From positions 38,776 through 102,775 of the forward strand of contig DEJG01000023.1 in the NCBI GenBank assembly GCA_002353295.1: 64,000 nt of DNA, in the 5' to 3' direction. Both the position numbers and the translations under genes were made by a program. This document shows positions 23,307-33,356 of this stretch, in pieces. Position 1 is the stretch's first letter; each line of letters opens with the position of its first letter. The notes beneath the pieces were generated by a model. That model saw nothing but the letters and a program-made list of their open reading frames with translations, searched no databases and was not told the DNA's origin. This DNA is from Prevotella sp. UBA2754 (GTDB taxonomy: Bacteria; Bacteroidota; Bacteroidia; Bacteroidales; Bacteroidaceae).

Positions 23307-25454
23307 ATGAGTAAATTTGACAATGATAAAGTAATACCGCGCTATATGGTGATTGCCGTAGTGCTCACTCTGATAGGAGTTGCCGTTATTGGCAAGGCCT
23401 TCTATATCATGACGGCAAAGAAGCAGTACTGGACAGATGTGGCAGACCGACTGAAACGTGACAGTGTCAGTGTAAAACCGAAACGAGGCAACATTCTCAG
23501 TTGCGACGGACAATTGATGGCCACCTCCATCCCTGAATACAAAATCTTCATGGACTTCAAAGCCGGCGGTGAAGAGAAGGATTCTATCTGGAAAGTCAAG
23601 GTAGACTCCATCTGCATGGGATTACACGAAATATTTCCACAAAAAAGTGCGGAAGAATTCAAGAAACATCTGGAGGAAGGCCACCAAAAGCAGTCACAGC
23701 ACTGGCCCATTTGGCCTCGTCGTATCGACTATAACACCTATACAGAAGTGAAACAACTTCCTCTATTTAGGATGTCTAAGTACAAGAGTGGTTTCCACGA
23801 AGAAGAATTTAATGCACGCCGGCGTCCGTTCGGTTCGCTGGGTGAACGCACTATCGGCTCACTGTTTGGCGCAAAAGACAGTGCACGCTTAGGATTGGAA
23901 CTGTCATACGACTCCTTACTTCGCGGAACTCCGGGTCTAACAAACCGCAGAAAAGTCTTGAATAAATACATGAACATCCCTGTCACATTACCTGTTGACG
24001 GTTGCGATATCGTAACAACGATTGACGTCAACATGCAAGATCTGGCAGAACGCGCTGTCATTGAGGAATTAAAACTGATAGGCGGTGACCTCGGTGTGGC
24101 AATCCTGATGGAAGTTGAAACTGGTGATATCAAAGCTATTGTCAACATGACACGTTGTCCAGACGGAGAATACCGAGAAATCAAGAATAATGCTGTGGCC
24201 GACTTGCGCGAACCAGGTTCTGTGTTCAAGACTGCTTCTATGCTCGTGGCTTTAGACGACGGAGTAGTAGACACCACTTATACTGTCAATACAGGTGGGG
24301 GCGTCTATCCCATGCACGGACGAGAAATGAAAGATCACAACTGGCGCCGTGGTGGCTATGGAACCATCTCACTGCCACGCATTCTGGAAGTCAGTTCAAA
24401 TATTGGCGTCAGCCGCATCATTGACGACAAATACGGGAACAGGCCAGAACGATTTATTGAAGGTATCTATCGTACGGGGTTGGCTGCCGACCTGAAACTA
24501 CCCATTAAAGGATATGCACGTCCACACATCCGCATGCCGGAAAAAGACAAATACGGACACTGGACCAACTGGAGCAAGACTGCTCTCCCCTGGATGTCAA
24601 TTGGCTATGAAACTCAAATTCCACCGATTTCAACGGTAACTTTCTATAATGCCATAGCAAATGACGGAATCATGATGCGTCCACGTTTTGTGAAGTGTGT
24701 GATGAAAGATGGAAAAGTTATCGCAGAATTTCCACCAGAAAAGGTGATGGAGCGTAGAATAGCCAAGCCACAAACGATCAAGACCATGCAAACCATTTTG
24801 GAACATGTGGTCAGTCAAGGACTGGGCAAAAAAGCCGGTTCACGCATGTTTAAGGTTGCAGGAAAGACGGGAACTGCCCAAATAGCAGAAGGTGGAGGTT
24901 ATAAAACAGGTATCGTGAAATACTGGTTATCGTTTGCAGGATATTTTCCTGCCAACAATCCACGCTACAGTTGTATCGTCTGTTTGAAGAAATCGGGTCT
25001 TCCTGCATCTGGTGGCGGTATGAGCGGTGTCGTTTTCCACCATATCGCAGAGGGTGTGATGGCTCGCAACCTCAAGTTGGATGTCAAAGATGCACATGAT
25101 ACGACCTCTATATGCATACCTGATGTCAAGGACGGCAACATCCTTGACGCCAGCTACGCTTTGAGGAAGTTGGGAATCCAAACAAACCAATCATGGGGTG
25201 GTTCTTATGCAAATGGTAATCCTATCTGGGGGTATGCAGAACGTCAGTCCTCCAGTGTTGCACTACGCCAAGTAGAACTGAAAAAAGGCATTACTCCCAG
25301 TGTAATCGGCATGGGTGCCAAAGATGCTGTCTACCTACTTGAAAGTCATGGACTAAAAGTAAAATTGCATGGCCGTGGCAAGGTTAAAAGTCAAAGCTAT
25401 ACCGCCGGCAAACCCATTATTCAGGGCAGCGAATGTATCTTAAGTCTAGAATGA
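23307..25454 (+). CDS. ftsI: Penicillin-binding protein 3 / FtsI transpeptidase with PASTA domain
   Basis: Septal peptidoglycan transpeptidase, 715 residues. A membrane helix lies at about 11-33, then the PBP dimerisation domain, then the transpeptidase domain. Active-site Ser305 is in EPGSVFK, followed by SSNIG (SxN motif) and the KTG motif at 520-522 (KTGTAQ). The C-terminus adds about 110 residues containing a PASTA domain (TPSVIGMGAKDAVYLLES), as in Spo/VanY-like PBP2x rather than E. coli FtsI. The gene is in the middle of the dcw cluster, 9 bases after ftsL. Confidence 0.95.
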   Translation: MSKFDNDKVIPRYMVIAVVLTLIGVAVIGKAFYIMTAKKQYWTDVADRLKRDSVSVKPKRGNILSCDGQLMATSIPEYKIFMDFKAGGEEKDSIWKVKVDSICMGLHEIFPQKSAEEFKKHLEEGHQKQSQHWPIWPRRIDYNTYTEVKQLPLFRMSKYKSGFHEEEFNARRRPFGSLGERTIGSLFGAKDSARLGLELSYDSLLRGTPGLTNRRKVLNKYMNIPVTLPVDGCDIVTTIDVNMQDLAERAVIEELKLIGGDLGVAILMEVETGDIKAIVNMTRCPDGEYREIKNNAVADLREPGSVFKTASMLVALDDGVVDTTYTVNTGGGVYPMHGREMKDHNWRRGGYGTISLPRILEVSSNIGVSRIIDDKYGNRPERFIEGIYRTGLAADLKLPIKGYARPHIRMPEKDKYGHWTNWSKTALPWMSIGYETQIPPISTVTFYNAIANDGIMMRPRFVKCVMKDGKVIAEFPPEKVMERRIAKPQTIKTMQTILEHVVSQGLGKKAGSRMFKVAGKTGTAQIAEGGGYKTGIVKYWLSFAGYFPANNPRYSCIVCLKKSGLPASGGGMSGVVFHHIAEGVMARNLKLDVKDAHDTTSICIPDVKDGNILDASYALRKLGIQTNQSWGGSYANGNPIWGYAERQSSSVALRQVELKKGITPSVIGMGAKDAVYLLESHGLKVKLHGRGKVKSQSYTAGKPIIQGSECILSLE

Positions 25455-25474
25455 ACATAACAATATAACAAGGT

Positions 25475-26932
25475 ATGAAATTAAGTGAACTACTGAAACG
25501 CGTCAAGCCTCTCTATATTATCGGTGACTGCAACATAGAAGTCACGGGGGTTAACATCGATTCTCGCAGAGTAGAGAAAGGGCATCTGTTTGTTGCGATG
25601 AAAGGCACACAGACTGATGGTCATAAATTCATTCCGAAGGCTCTGGAGTTAGGTGCTACAGCCATTCTTTGTGAGGATATGCCCGAAGAAAAGGCTGCTG
25701 GAGTAACTTATGTACAAGTTACATCAACAGAGGACGCCGTAGGACCTGTTGCTACTCTTTTTTATGGCGAGCCATCTAAAAAACTGAAGTTGGTAGGAGT
25801 AACAGGAACAAATGGAAAAACGACTATCGCCACCTTATTATATAATATGTTCCGCAAATTCGGACACCGCTGTGGACTTCTCTCAACGGTTTGCAACTAT
25901 ATAGAAGGCGAAGCCATTCCAGCCGACCACACCACACCCGACCCTATTGAACTAAACCATCTACTCAGCAAAATGGTTGATGCTGGCTGCGAATATGCCT
26001 TTATGGAATGCTCCAGCCATGCCATAGCCCAAAAGCGGATTGGCGGCCTAACTTTTGCTGGAGGTCTGTTTACTAATCTGACACGCGACCATCTGGATTA
26101 CCATAAGACTTTCGAGAACTACCGTGATGCCAAGAAGGCCTTTTTCGACAGTCTTCCGAAAGACGCTTTTGCAATTACCAATGCTGACGACAAGAACGGT
26201 AGCGTGATGGTGCAGAACTGCAAAGCAAACATCAAAACCTACTCTACACGCTCGATGGCAGATTTCCGTGCTCGCATCATCGAATGTCATTTTGAGGGAA
26301 TGTATCTTGAAATCAATGGCAAAGAAGTTGGTGTACAATTTATCGGGAAATTCAATGTCAGCAATCTTCTTGCTGTATATGGAGCAGCCGTCATGCTGGG
26401 TAAAAAGCCTGAAGATATTCTAGTGATATTAAGTACGCTGAAAAGCGTTGCCGGACGCTTGGAGCCTATCCGTTCGAAAGAAGGAGTTACTGCTATCGTT
26501 GACTATGCCCATACCCCCGATGCATTGGAAAATGTCCTGAATGCCATCCATGAGGTTCTAGATGGAAAAGGAGGACAGGTCATCACGGTCTGTGGAGCAG
26601 GAGGCAACAGAGATAAAGGGAAGCGCCCCTTGATGGCACAAGAAGCGGCCAAACAGAGCGACCGTGTAATTATTACCAGTGATAATCCACGTTTCGAGGA
26701 GCCACAAGACATTATCAACGACATGCTGGCCGGTCTAAATGCGCAACAGAAGAAGAAAACCATCAGTATCACTGATCGCAAGGAAGCCATCCGTACCGCA
26801 TGTATGATGGCTCAAAAAGGCGATGTCATCTTGATTGCAGGAAAAGGTCATGAAGACTATCAAGAAGTCAAAGGAGTGAAACATCACTTTGACGACAGAG
26901 AAGTAGTAAGGGAAATATTTGAATCGATATAA
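25475..26932 (+). CDS. murE: UDP-MurNAc-tripeptide ligase (meso-diaminopimelate adding)
   Basis: ATP-dependent addition of the third amino acid to UDP-MurNAc-L-Ala-D-Glu. 485 residues, three Mur-ligase domains. The P-loop is GVTGTNGKTT and the C-terminal domain carries ITSDNPRFEEP. The DNPR motif is the known marker for meso-diaminopimelate specificity (lysine-adding enzymes differ there), so this organism has DAP-type peptidoglycan, as expected for Bacteroidota. murF is not in this cluster and must be elsewhere. Confidence 0.96.
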   Translation: MKLSELLKRVKPLYIIGDCNIEVTGVNIDSRRVEKGHLFVAMKGTQTDGHKFIPKALELGATAILCEDMPEEKAAGVTYVQVTSTEDAVGPVATLFYGEPSKKLKLVGVTGTNGKTTIATLLYNMFRKFGHRCGLLSTVCNYIEGEAIPADHTTPDPIELNHLLSKMVDAGCEYAFMECSSHAIAQKRIGGLTFAGGLFTNLTRDHLDYHKTFENYRDAKKAFFDSLPKDAFAITNADDKNGSVMVQNCKANIKTYSTRSMADFRARIIECHFEGMYLEINGKEVGVQFIGKFNVSNLLAVYGAAVMLGKKPEDILVILSTLKSVAGRLEPIRSKEGVTAIVDYAHTPDALENVLNAIHEVLDGKGGQVITVCGAGGNRDKGKRPLMAQEAAKQSDRVIITSDNPRFEEPQDIINDMLAGLNAQQKKKTISITDRKEAIRTACMMAQKGDVILIAGKGHEDYQEVKGVKHHFDDREVVREIFESI

Positions 26933-26949
26933 CGAAATAACTCGACATT

Positions 26950-28230
26950 ATGCTGTACTATCTGTTTAGATTCTTAGAGCAATTCAACATACCAGGTGCA
27001 CATATCTGGGCGTATATCTCCTTCCGTGCTTTGTTGGCACTGATTCTTTCGCTGCTGATTTCTGCGTGGTTTGGCGAACACTTCATTAAATGGATGAAGC
27101 GACGCAACATCTCAGAAACAGCACGTGATCCGAATATCGACCCATTTGGTGTCGAGAAGAAAGGAGTTCCTACCATGGGAGGCATCATCATCATTGTGGC
27201 TATCCTTGTACCTGTATTGCTGTTAGGACGCATGCGTAACATCTATCTGTTGCTGATGATTATCACAACTGTTTGGTTGGGATTCCTCGGTTTTATGGAC
27301 GACTACATCAAAATTTTCAGAAAGAACAAAGAAGGTCTGAAGGGTAAATACAAAATCATCGGACAGGTCTCTATCGGTTTTATTGTTGGAATCACCCTAT
27401 GGCTCAGTCCTGATGCTGTAGTCCGCGAATACATAGCCAACCCCCAACAGCATCAACAACAAAAGGAAATGGTGGTCAAGCATAAAGCAGAGAATGTCAA
27501 ATCGCTGCAGACTACTATCCCGTTCTACAAAAACCACAATCTGAGCTATTCTGACATCATGTCGTTTTGTGGAGAATATAAAGTTGCCGCAGGATGGATT
27601 CTGTTTGTACTGATGACCATCTTTGTAGTGACAGCTGTCAGCAACGGAGCCAATCTTAATGACGGTATGGACGGCATGTGCGCAGGGAACTCCGCCATCA
27701 TCGGAGTAGCGCTGCTAATATTTGCCTATGTCAGCAGTCACATTGTCTATGCCGCCTATTTCGACATCATGTATATTCCTGGCTCACAAGAACTGGTAGT
27801 ATTTCTAAGCGCCTTTGTAGGTGCCATGATTGGTTTCCTGTGGTATAACGCCTATCCTGCCCAAGTATTCATGGGCGACACTGGTTCGCTTACTATTGGA
27901 GGCATTATAGGAGTCTGTGCTGTCATTGTGCACAAGGAGTTATTACTCCCCATCCTCTGTGGTATTTTCTTTGTAGAAAGTCTGAGCGTTATTATTCAGA
28001 CGCAATGGTTTAAGATTCAGAAACGGAAAGGCAAGCGCGTACGCGTTTTCCGTGCCACACCTATCCATGACACATTCCGAAAGTTGGATTCCCAGTTGGA
28101 TGCCACAAGCACCTATATCTTAAAGGGATGGCCTCATCGCCCATTCCATGAGTCAAAGATCACGGTACGTTTTTGGATTACCACCATTATATTAGTTGCA
28201 ATCACCATTATAACATTGAAGATAAGATGA
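26950..28230 (+). CDS. mraY: Phospho-MurNAc-pentapeptide-transferase
   Basis: Integral membrane enzyme that links phospho-MurNAc-pentapeptide to undecaprenyl phosphate, producing lipid I. 426 residues with about ten membrane helices. Active-site segments FLGFMDDYIK, NLNDGMDGM and MGDTGSLTIGG are visible. It is about 60 residues longer than the E. coli protein, mainly because of a Gln/Lys-rich insertion at about residues 155-200 that is common in this phylum. Its stop overlaps the murD start (ATGA). Confidence 0.96.
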   Translation: MLYYLFRFLEQFNIPGAHIWAYISFRALLALILSLLISAWFGEHFIKWMKRRNISETARDPNIDPFGVEKKGVPTMGGIIIIVAILVPVLLLGRMRNIYLLLMIITTVWLGFLGFMDDYIKIFRKNKEGLKGKYKIIGQVSIGFIVGITLWLSPDAVVREYIANPQQHQQQKEMVVKHKAENVKSLQTTIPFYKNHNLSYSDIMSFCGEYKVAAGWILFVLMTIFVVTAVSNGANLNDGMDGMCAGNSAIIGVALLIFAYVSSHIVYAAYFDIMYIPGSQELVVFLSAFVGAMIGFLWYNAYPAQVFMGDTGSLTIGGIIGVCAVIVHKELLLPILCGIFFVESLSVIIQTQWFKIQKRKGKRVRVFRATPIHDTFRKLDSQLDATSTYILKGWPHRPFHESKITVRFWITTIILVAITIITLKIR

Positions 28231-29558
28231 GCAGAATCGTCATATTAGGAGCAGGAGAAAGCGGTGCTGGAGCTGCTGTTCTCGCCAAGAAAGAGGGGTT
28301 CGATGTGTTTGTCAGTGACATGTCGAAGATTAACGAGAAGTATAAGAAACTGATGGACAACCACCAGATAGAATGGGAGGAGGGACATCATACAGAAGAA
28401 AAAATCTTAAATGCTGACGAGATTATCAAGAGTCCGGGTATTCCTGATACAGCCCCTATGATTGTTAAAATCAAGGAGAAAGGTATTCATATCATCAGCG
28501 AAATAGAATTTGCCGGTCGCTATACCAACTCCAAAATGATCTGTATCACAGGTTCTAATGGAAAGACCACGACAACCAGTCTGATTTACCATATTTTCAA
28601 GGAAGCAGGCTACGATGCAGGATTAGCTGGTAATATCGGTAATTCTTTGGCTTTACAGGTAGCAGAAGACCCACATGAATACTATATTATCGAGTTGAGC
28701 TCATTTCAGTTGGATAACATGTATGACTTCCGTGCCAACATAGCCATCCTCCTGAATATCACCCCCGATCACCTGGATCGTTATGACTTCTGCATGCAGA
28801 ATTACGTAGACGCGAAAATGCGCATTATCCAGAATCAGACACCCAAAGATGCCTTCATCTATTGGAACGATGACCCCATCATCAAGAAAGAATTGGAAAA
28901 ATACAACATCCAATCTATCCAATATCCTTTCTCAGAGCTCAAAGAAAAAGGAAGTATTGGATATATAGAAGAAGGAATGTATAAAATTGAGAGTCCCGAA
29001 CCATTCAATATGGAACAGGAGAACCTCAGCTTGACGGGCAAACACAATATCTACAACTCATTGGCAGCAGGTATCGCCTCCGATATTGCAGGTATCAAGA
29101 AAGACGTCATCCGCCAGTCTTTGAGTGATTTCCCTGGTGTTGAGCACCGCTTAGAAAAAGTTTGTTCGGTTCGTGGTGTTCAATACGTTAACGACTCCAA
29201 GGCTACGAACGTGGACGCTTGCTGGTATGCTCTGGAATCCATGAAGACCAAAACGATTCTCATTATTGGTGGAAAAGACAAGGGCAACGACTACGATCCC
29301 ATCAAACCGCTTGTAAAAGAAAAGTGTGCAGGACTTGTTTACCTAGGTGCAGACAACCAGAAATTACATGACAATTTCGACAACCTTGGCATTCCTGTTC
29401 GCGACACTCATTCCATGAAAGAATGTGTTGAGGCATGTTACGAAATGGCCGAACCAGGTATGACAGTTTTGCTATCACCTTGTTGTGCCAGCTTTGACCT
29501 CTTTAAGAATATGGAAGACCGAGGTGAACAATTCAAGGAACTGGTTAGAAATCTGTAA
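28227..29558 (+). CDS. murD: UDP-MurNAc-L-alanine:D-glutamate ligase
   Basis: Adds D-glutamate to UDP-MurNAc-L-Ala. 443 residues; N-terminal Rossmann-like domain (VILGAGESGAGAA), central ATPase with GSNGKTTTTSL, and C-terminal domain with YVNDSKATN. The start at 28227 overlaps the mraY stop by 4 bases; the frame also extends inside mraY to 28173, but MSRIVILGAGES is the usual N-terminus. Confidence 0.95.
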   Translation: MSRIVILGAGESGAGAAVLAKKEGFDVFVSDMSKINEKYKKLMDNHQIEWEEGHHTEEKILNADEIIKSPGIPDTAPMIVKIKEKGIHIISEIEFAGRYTNSKMICITGSNGKTTTTSLIYHIFKEAGYDAGLAGNIGNSLALQVAEDPHEYYIIELSSFQLDNMYDFRANIAILLNITPDHLDRYDFCMQNYVDAKMRIIQNQTPKDAFIYWNDDPIIKKELEKYNIQSIQYPFSELKEKGSIGYIEEGMYKIESPEPFNMEQENLSLTGKHNIYNSLAAGIASDIAGIKKDVIRQSLSDFPGVEHRLEKVCSVRGVQYVNDSKATNVDACWYALESMKTKTILIIGGKDKGNDYDPIKPLVKEKCAGLVYLGADNQKLHDNFDNLGIPVRDTHSMKECVEACYEMAEPGMTVLLSPCCASFDLFKNMEDRGEQFKELVRNL

Positions 29559-29563
29559 GATAT

Positions 29564-30814
29564 ATGAATAAAAAGATAGGTAATATTTTCAAAGGCGACA
29601 AGGTCATTTGGATGGTATTCTTCTTCCTCTGTATGATCAGTATTGTGGAAGTCTTTTCGGCATCCAGTAATCTGACATACAAGAGCCAGAACTATATTGG
29701 GCCTATCGTCTATCATACAGGTACAATTATCATGGGTGTCATCGTGGCACTCATCACCCTTAATATCCCTTGTCGCTACTTCAAGCTCATGACACCCTTC
29801 CTCATGCTATTATCGGCTGTGACGCTGCTATGGGTTCTCTTTGCCGGAACAAAAGTTGGTGATGCAGGCCGATGGATAAACTTCTTTGGTTTCACGTTCC
29901 AGCCATCAGAAATAGCCAAAGGAACGATTGTCTTGGCCGTAGCACAGATACTAGCCGCCATGCAACGCGAAAATGGAGCAGACAAGAAAGCCTTCAAGTG
30001 GATTCTATGGATTACCATTATTACCTGTCTTCTTATTGGTTTAGAAAACCTCTCTACAGCAGCTATGCTGTTCCTTGTTGTTTTCCTGATGATGTTTATC
30101 GGCCAAGTTCCTTTAAAACAATTAGGCAAACTGGCTGCTATCATTATTTTTATAGGGTTGTTTGCTCTGTCTATGGTCATGCTGGTTGGTCACGAGATGA
30201 ACGACCAAGAACCGCAAGTGGCCAAAACCGAGAAAGTACAGCAGCCCCAAAAAGAAAAGAACTTCATTGAAAAGATGTTCCACCGCGCAGACACCTGGAA
30301 GAGCCGTATTATGAAATTCGGAAGACCCACTCCGACACCCCAGGAATACGACCTTGACAAAGATGCACAGGTGGCTCATGCAAATATCGCCATCGTCTCC
30401 AGCAATGTCATAGGAAAGGGACCTGGCCAGTCTGTAGAGCGCGACTTCCTGTCGCAAGCTTTCTCCGACTTCATCTTTGCCATCATCATTGAAGAATTAG
30501 GATTACTGGGAGCGTCTTTTGTGGTATTCCTTTACATCATCCTGCTCTACAGAGCAGCTCGAATTGCAAGCCGTTGTGAAAACAATTTCCCTGCCTTCCT
30601 GGTGATGGGACTGGCACTGCTCTTGGTAATACAGGCTACTTTCAACATGATGGTGGCAGTAGGACTGGCTCCTGTAACAGGCCAGCCTCTCCCACTCATC
30701 TCGAAAGGTGGCACATCAACTATCATCAATTGCGCGTATGTAGGAGCTATTTTAAGCATCAGCCGTTCGGCAAAGATGAAGAAAGAACCTGAACGCGTAA
30801 AAAATGTCGAGTAA
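29564..30814 (+). CDS. ftsW: SEDS-family septal peptidoglycan polymerase FtsW
   Basis: Lipid II polymerase that works with FtsI at the division site. 416 residues and about ten membrane helices. The SEDS signature segments are present: GRWINFFGFTFQPSEIAK and the C-terminal GLAPVTGQPLPLISKGGTS. A charged insertion at about residues 205-270 (QQPQKEKNFIEKMFHRAD) separates the middle helices and is longer than in E. coli. It sits between murD and murG. Confidence 0.95.
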   Translation: MNKKIGNIFKGDKVIWMVFFFLCMISIVEVFSASSNLTYKSQNYIGPIVYHTGTIIMGVIVALITLNIPCRYFKLMTPFLMLLSAVTLLWVLFAGTKVGDAGRWINFFGFTFQPSEIAKGTIVLAVAQILAAMQRENGADKKAFKWILWITIITCLLIGLENLSTAAMLFLVVFLMMFIGQVPLKQLGKLAAIIIFIGLFALSMVMLVGHEMNDQEPQVAKTEKVQQPQKEKNFIEKMFHRADTWKSRIMKFGRPTPTPQEYDLDKDAQVAHANIAIVSSNVIGKGPGQSVERDFLSQAFSDFIFAIIIEELGLLGASFVVFLYIILLYRAARIASRCENNFPAFLVMGLALLLVIQATFNMMVAVGLAPVTGQPLPLISKGGTSTIINCAYVGAILSISRSAKMKKEPERVKNVE

Positions 30815-30840
30815 CTTTCGCTAAAAAGAAATTAAATTCG

Positions 30841-30848
30841 TACTTTTG
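30841..30848 (+). promoter_or_regulatory. Internal -7 box before murG
   Basis: TACTTTTG in the 51-bp gap between ftsW and murG, 18 bases before the first ATG. It suggests that murG and the following genes can be transcribed separately from the MraZ-controlled promoter. No clear -33 box is seen. Confidence 0.5.
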
Positions 30849-30865
30849 CACAATCTATATAAATA

Positions 30866-31990
30866 ATGTATATGAACAACGATTTGAGGGTTATCATTAG
30901 TGGAGGTGGAACGGGAGGACATATCTTCCCGGCAGTTTCTATTGCCAATGCTATCAAAGCCCTACATCCAGATGCCCAAATATTGTTTGTGGGGGCATTA
31001 GGACGTATGGAAATGCAACGCGTGCCAGCTGCAGGCTATGAGATTAAGGGACTGCCGATATGTGGTTTTGACCGTAAGAACCTGCTCAAAAACATCAAAG
31101 TTCTATTCAAGATATGGAAAAGTCAGCAGATGGCAAAGAAGATTATCAAAGACTTCAAGCCACAGGTTGCCGTCGGCGTAGGTGGTTACGCCAGTGGTCC
31201 TACCCTGAATAAGGCTGCTGCAATGGGCATCCCCTGCTTAATCCAGGAGCAGAACTCATATGCAGGAGTGACCAATAAACTGCTGGCCAAGAAAGCTGAG
31301 AAAATATGTGTTGCGTATGATGGGATGGAACGTTTCTTTCCTGCCGATAAGATTATCAAGACAGGCAACCCCGTACGTCAGTCCCTTCTAGGCACTACCA
31401 TTTCACGTGAGGATGCTATCCGTACTTTCGGTCTGGACCCCAAAAAGAAGACCATTCTCTTGGTTGGAGGCAGTCTGGGGGCAAGAACCATCAACGAAAG
31501 TGTTATGCAACACCTGGACTTGGTGCATAGCAGTGATGTCCAGTTTATCTGGCAAACCGGTAAATACTACTACGGAGATATTAAAGCCCAGCTGTCCAGT
31601 CTCGGTTCGCAGATTACCAATCTCGTTGTGACTGATTTCATCGGCGATATGGGTATTGCCTACAAAGCAGCAGACTTGGTCATCAGCCGTGCTGGTGCCA
31701 GCAGTATCTCGGAGTTCTGTCTGATTGGCAAACCCGTGATTTTAGTGCCCAGCCCCAATGTGGCAGAAGATCATCAGACGAAGAATGCGATGGCACTTGT
31801 GAATGTTGACGCTGCACTCTACGTGAAAGACAGCGAGGCCCCAGACCAGCTACTCCCCCTCGCCATCAAGACCGTTAATGACGAAGCAAAATTAGAGTCA
31901 CTTAAACAAAATATCCTCAAATTGGCTTTGCCCGACTCAGCTGAAATTATTGCCAAAGAGGTGATTAAATTAGCAAACAATGGAGATTAA
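30866..31990 (+). CDS. murG: UDP-GlcNAc:lipid I N-acetylglucosaminyltransferase
   Basis: Makes lipid II from lipid I at the cytoplasmic membrane face. 374 residues, GT28 family. The N-terminal SGGGTGGHIFPA glycine-rich loop, GVGGYASGP and the C-terminal ISRAGASSISE motif are present. The start may be Met1 or Met3 (30872). It overlaps murC by 11 bases. Confidence 0.96.
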   Translation: MYMNNDLRVIISGGGTGGHIFPAVSIANAIKALHPDAQILFVGALGRMEMQRVPAAGYEIKGLPICGFDRKNLLKNIKVLFKIWKSQQMAKKIIKDFKPQVAVGVGGYASGPTLNKAAAMGIPCLIQEQNSYAGVTNKLLAKKAEKICVAYDGMERFFPADKIIKTGNPVRQSLLGTTISREDAIRTFGLDPKKKTILLVGGSLGARTINESVMQHLDLVHSSDVQFIWQTGKYYYGDIKAQLSSLGSQITNLVVTDFIGDMGIAYKAADLVISRAGASSISEFCLIGKPVILVPSPNVAEDHQTKNAMALVNVDAALYVKDSEAPDQLLPLAIKTVNDEAKLESLKQNILKLALPDSAEIIAKEVIKLANNGD

Positions 31991-33356
31991 AGATATCAAA
32001 GCTGTATATTTTGTAGGAGCTGGTGGCATCGGGATGAGTGCCATTGCCCGCTATTTTATCAGTCGTGGACTGGTAGTAGCTGGTTATGACAAAACCCCAA
32101 GTGACCTCACTCGGCAATTGGAGAAAGAGGGCATGCTCATTCATTATGAAGAAAACATTGATGAAATTCCTATTGCATGCAAACAGCCAGCCTCCTGCCT
32201 GATTATCTATACGCCTGCTATCCCCGCCGAGCACCAAGAGTTGCAGTATTTCCGCGAACATGGCTTTGAGATTCAAAAGCGTGCACAAGTCTTAGGCACC
32301 CTGACTCGCCAACATAAAGGACTCTGCGTGGCTGGTACACATGGCAAGACGACGACATCGACCATGTGCGCTCACATCATGCACCAAAGTCAGCAAGATT
32401 GCAATGCCTTCCTGGGAGGTATCTCAAAGAACTACGGCACCAACTACATTTTATCAGATTCTGACTATGTGGTCATCGAAGCGGACGAGTTCGACCGTTC
32501 CTTCCACTGGCTGCGCCCTTGGATGACGGTAATCACCTCAACCGATCCCGACCACTTAGATATCTATGGGACGAAAGAGGCTTATCTTGAAAGTTTCCGT
32601 CATTATACCGAACTCATCCAACCTGAAGGAGCTTTAATTATCCACCGCGGACTGGAAATGAAAGAGCATCTGCAAGAGGGTGTACGCCGATACGACTATT
32701 CACTCCTTGAGGGCGACTTCCATGCAGAGAATATTCAGATTGAGAATGGCGAAATCACATTTGATTTCATATCACCTTTCGAGTGCGTCAAGGGTATACA
32801 ACTCGGACAACCCATACCTATCAACATAGAAAACGGTATTGCAGCCATGGCAATGGCCCAACTGGCAGGATGTACTGCCGATGAACTTCGACTGGGAATG
32901 AAAACCTTTAAGGGAGTTGACCGTCGCTTCGACTTCAAGATTAAGAACGAACGACTGGTATTCCTCAGTGACTACGCTCACCACCCCAAGGAAATCTATC
33001 AGAGCGCCAAGAGCATACGAGAACTCTACCGCGACAGAAAGATAACAGCCATCTTCCAGCCACACCTGTACACTCGCACCCGCGATTTCTACAAAGATTT
33101 TGCTGACGCACTGAGTCTGCTCGACGAAGTCATCCTGACGGAAATATATCCCGCACGAGAACAACCCATCGAGGGGGTAACGTCAGCGCTGATTTACGAC
33201 AACCTGCGCCCTGGTATAGAAAAGCAAATGATCCGGAAGGATGATGTGCTCAATCTGGTGAAAAGTCGTAACTTCGATGTGCTTATCGTACTGGGTGCAG
33301 GCGATTTGGACAATCAGGTGCCACAGATAACGAAGATATTACAAAACAAGCAATGA
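31980..33356 (+). CDS. murC: UDP-MurNAc:L-alanine ligase
   Basis: Adds L-alanine to UDP-MurNAc, the first step of stem peptide assembly. 458 residues. The N-terminal FVGAGGIGMSAIA Rossmann loop, the ATP-binding GTHGKTTTSTM and the YAHHPKEI segment are clear. The start lies within the murG coding end, and the stop overlaps the ftsQ start by 4 bases, so translation through murG-murC-ftsQ is coupled. Confidence 0.96.
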   Translation: MEIKDIKAVYFVGAGGIGMSAIARYFISRGLVVAGYDKTPSDLTRQLEKEGMLIHYEENIDEIPIACKQPASCLIIYTPAIPAEHQELQYFREHGFEIQKRAQVLGTLTRQHKGLCVAGTHGKTTTSTMCAHIMHQSQQDCNAFLGGISKNYGTNYILSDSDYVVIEADEFDRSFHWLRPWMTVITSTDPDHLDIYGTKEAYLESFRHYTELIQPEGALIIHRGLEMKEHLQEGVRRYDYSLLEGDFHAENIQIENGEITFDFISPFECVKGIQLGQPIPINIENGIAAMAMAQLAGCTADELRLGMKTFKGVDRRFDFKIKNERLVFLSDYAHHPKEIYQSAKSIRELYRDRKITAIFQPHLYTRTRDFYKDFADALSLLDEVILTEIYPAREQPIEGVTSALIYDNLRPGIEKQMIRKDDVLNLVKSRNFDVLIVLGAGDLDNQVPQITKILQNKQ